This document shows positions 59,892 through 64,000 of a stretch of DNA of 64,000 bases, piece by piece. The DNA is from Archaeoglobaceae archaeon (GTDB lineage Archaea; Halobacteriota; Archaeoglobi; Archaeoglobales; Archaeoglobaceae): NCBI GenBank assembly GCA_025057895.1, contig JANXEF010000003.1, positions 1-64,000 of the forward strand, given 5' to 3'. Within the stretch, counting starts at the first letter, position 1. Each line of letters begins with the position of its first letter. Position numbers and translations under genes: made by a program. A model generated the notes under the pieces. The model worked only from the letters and a program-made list of their open reading frames with translations, was not told where the DNA came from and searched no databases.

Positions 59892-61838
59892 AGTTACAGA
59901 TCGGACAAAAACTCCAGAATTTTTTCCTACCAACCTTTAGAATTTTAACTCCATGTTCTCTACATGTTTTTGCTGTAACATATAACGAACCTCTTTGGGG
60001 TAGAGGTAAAGAGAACTCACATTTCGGATAATTCGTGCATCCGATGAATCTCTTCTTCGCTTTTGATCTCCTTATAATGATATCCCCACCACAATTTGGA
60101 CATCTTCCTATCATCTTGTCCTTTCTTACTCCCTCTCTGAGTCTAGAAATCACATTTGAGGTTTCAATTTTGCTGATTATATCACCAAGAATCTTCTTAG
60201 ATTCTGAAACGACTTCTGATTCCTCTTTTTTTCCTTCTGCTATCTTATCCATTTCTTTTTCAAGATTTGAAGTCATTTCTGGCAGAGTTATTGTCTCCAC
60301 TTTCTCTTTGAGAACTTCTAAAACTGAAAATGCAATTTCTGTTGGTTTGTAGGGATTCCCTTTTATGTAACCTCTACTAAGCAACTTCTTTATTATTTCG
60401 TGTCTGGTTGATTTCGTTCCTAAATTGAACTTTTCCATGATTTTTATTAGAGAGGCCGGAGTGTATCTTGGCGGTGGTCTTGTCTCTTTTTCTTCGATTC
60501 CCTTCTCTTTGATCTTTATTCTATCGCCAACATGCATTAACGGTAGATCAACTTCATTCGCCTTAGAATACACATAGATCTCTCTCCACCCTAATCTTAG
60601 AATTTTTCTACCATTTGCTATGAATTTTACACCATTGCTCTCAAGTTCAGCAGACCTCAACTCCCAGATTGCGTTCTCTGAAAGAGTGGCAAGAAATCTC
60701 CTAACTATGAGCTCATATATCTTCCACTCATCTTTTGTCAAATAATCTCTTCTAGCAACTGCAGTAGGATATATTGGCGGATGGTCGGCTGTTTCCTTTT
60801 TACCTCTCGATGGTTCAATCGTTTTTTGACTTAAAACGATTCTTGCCTCTTTCGCAAAATCACTATCGAGAAAAGCTTCAATTATTTTGACTAACTCGAG
60901 AGATTTGGGATAAACCGTGTTATCAGTTCTCGGATAACTTATGTATCCATTGATGTATAGATTCTCAGCTATGTTCATGGCTAAATGTGGAGACATGAAG
61001 TTTGAAGCTTCTCTCAAAAATTCTGTGGTATTGAAAGGAGTCGGTTTTGCATCAGATTTCCTCTTAACATCAAAATTCTTTACAACTGCGGAATCCATGA
61101 CTTTTTCTAGAACTTTCCTCGCGGAATCAAGATCCTTAAATCTTGTAGGATGTTTCGCAATGAATCCAAAATCTGCAAAAATTTCATAGTATTTTTCGAC
61201 TCTAAAATTCTCGATCTCTGTTTCTCTTTCAACTATTAACCTCAAAGTAGGAGTTTGGACCCTTCCAACACTTAAAAAATCCTTTCCAAGTCTTCTAGAA
61301 CTAAGAGAGACGAACCTAGTTAGCACAGCCCCCCATATTAGGTCGATCTTCTGTCTGGCAAGAGCAGAAAATGCAAGATTGAAGTCAATTTTTTCGGGTT
61401 TTGAAAATGCTTTGAGTATTTCGTCTCTTGTTATCGCACTAAAACGTGCTCTTTCAACTTTAACATTCTTTTTCACACTGTTAACTATTTCGAGAGCCTC
61501 AACTCCGATCAATTCTCCTTCTCTATCATAGTCTGTGGCTATTGTAACCTTCTCAGCATCCTTCGATAAATCTTTTAGCAGTGAAATTATCTCTTTTTCC
61601 TTTTCAACCTTTACAAGCTCAGTTTCGATCAGGTCGAGAAGTTTCGTCTTTATCCAATTTCTACACTCTTTTGGAAAATCGAGTTCAACGATGTGCCCTT
61701 TCAACCCAACAACGTACGCATTGTTTAAGGGTGAGTAATAGTAATGAATTTTTCCTTTTTTTAGTATTTTTACATCTTTAAAGAGGATTGAAGCAATTCT
61801 AGCTGCGGAATTCTGTTTTTCAGTTATTATTATCCAGC

Positions 61839-61842
<4 letters not shown>
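59878..61842 (-). CDS. topA: DNA topoisomerase IA
   Basis: 654 aa. Toprim domain with TEKQNSAARIASILF at the start and DYDREGELIGVEAL (about residues 105-118), catalytic Tyr in GYISYPRTDNTVYP (about 310), and a C-terminal zinc region with CPNCGGD, CTNYPKC and a last C-x...CPIC pair. Relaxes negatively supercoiled DNA or decatenates. It is not a reverse gyrase (no helicase domain). Overlaps the KH gene by 4 bp. Confidence 0.95.
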
Positions 61843-63912
<2,070 letters not shown>

Positions 63913-63932
<20 letters not shown>

Positions 63933-64000
63933 TCCATTCAACCTCCTTCTTTCTTATGAATTTAATTAGAGCTGAGATCGCAGAGAATTGCAATAAAATA
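63913..64000 (-). CDS. C-terminal end of an upstream protein (partial)
   Basis: A minus-strand frame is open from the right edge to TAG at 63913-63915 and encodes about 28 residues ending LIKFIRKKEVEWNAMRRN. The GGAGGT ribosome-binding site of the next gene lies inside it, and the two genes would overlap by 20 bp, as elsewhere in this window. Only the tail is visible, so identity is unknown and a chance open frame is possible. Confidence 0.4.

Overview
The window is a compact, AT-rich archaeal chromosome segment with no mobile element, CRISPR array or rRNA. It most likely comes from a member of the Archaeoglobi. The main evidence: an O-phosphoseryl-tRNA synthetase (54587-56191), which is restricted largely to methanogens and Archaeoglobi; F420-dependent methylene-H4MPT dehydrogenase (47988-48812); two methanofuran-biosynthesis genes (mfnE, mfnA); a PCNA that closely resembles what I remember of the Archaeoglobus fulgidus protein; an archaeal histone; both PolB and the small subunit of PolD; and a perfect MDR/DtxR-type palindrome in front of feoAB. 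No mcr genes are present. A tetrahaem cytochrome module suggests respiratory electron transport to a periplasmic acceptor, as in Geoglobus/Ferroglobus/Archaeoglobus. Species cannot be named from this alone.

Layout. 1-3228: a partial secreted protein and three uncharacterised membrane proteins. 3236-8852 (minus): a translation and cofactor block: tRNase Z, ribosomal protein S10, EF-1alpha, an MBL hydrolase, aEF-1beta, a 52-aa zinc ribbon, MfnE and a GT-C type membrane glycosyltransferase. 8992-12053 (plus): a tightly overlapping cassette made of a stand-alone RLAN domain, a RimK-type ATP-grasp ligase, a GCS2-type amidoligase and a YkgJ cysteine-cluster protein; this is the best candidate for an undescribed system. 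12149-18169: a small wHTH, PurP, an ADP-ribosylglycohydrolase, DUF473, a PAC2 chaperone, a half-size EamA transporter, an AIR-synthase relative and DUF488. 18300-20394: histone, primase large subunit and PCNA. 20520-26953: TruA, a CetZ-like protein without the GTPase loop, LeuB/LeuD, a NifU C-domain protein and TmcA. 27069-34425: a regulator, DUF504, BtpA, MoaA, MobA, MfnA, a 49-aa ORF, HisC, an AK6-type kinase and AhcY.

34542-45346 holds three tRNAs (Thr-UGU, Arg-UCU, Val-CAC), feoAB, family-4 UDG, a radical SAM protein, an M20 peptidase, an MBL hydrolase, an amidohydrolase and PolB with a C-terminal PIP box. 45623-51334 holds the sulfur-assimilation pair for homocysteine synthesis, a CYTH protein, Mtd and the NrfD/FeS/tetrahaem cytochrome module. 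51334-64000 holds RNA and replication genes (TrmJ, archease, DUF763, PyrH, RNase P Rnp4, SepRS, signal peptidase, PolD small subunit, PRTase, MTAP, topoisomerase I, KH protein, Rio1) and ends in membrane-protein genes.

Gene expression signals are consistent. Many first genes of operons have a TATA-like element centred about 23-27 nt before the start codon and no Shine-Dalgarno, which implies leaderless mRNAs. Internal genes are coupled by ATGA or TGATG overlaps. Most convergent pairs overlap at their stop codons, and two probable terminators lie inside the end of the opposing gene. Two divergent pairs (mobA/mfnA and rnp4/sepS) appear to share one central TATA-like octamer.
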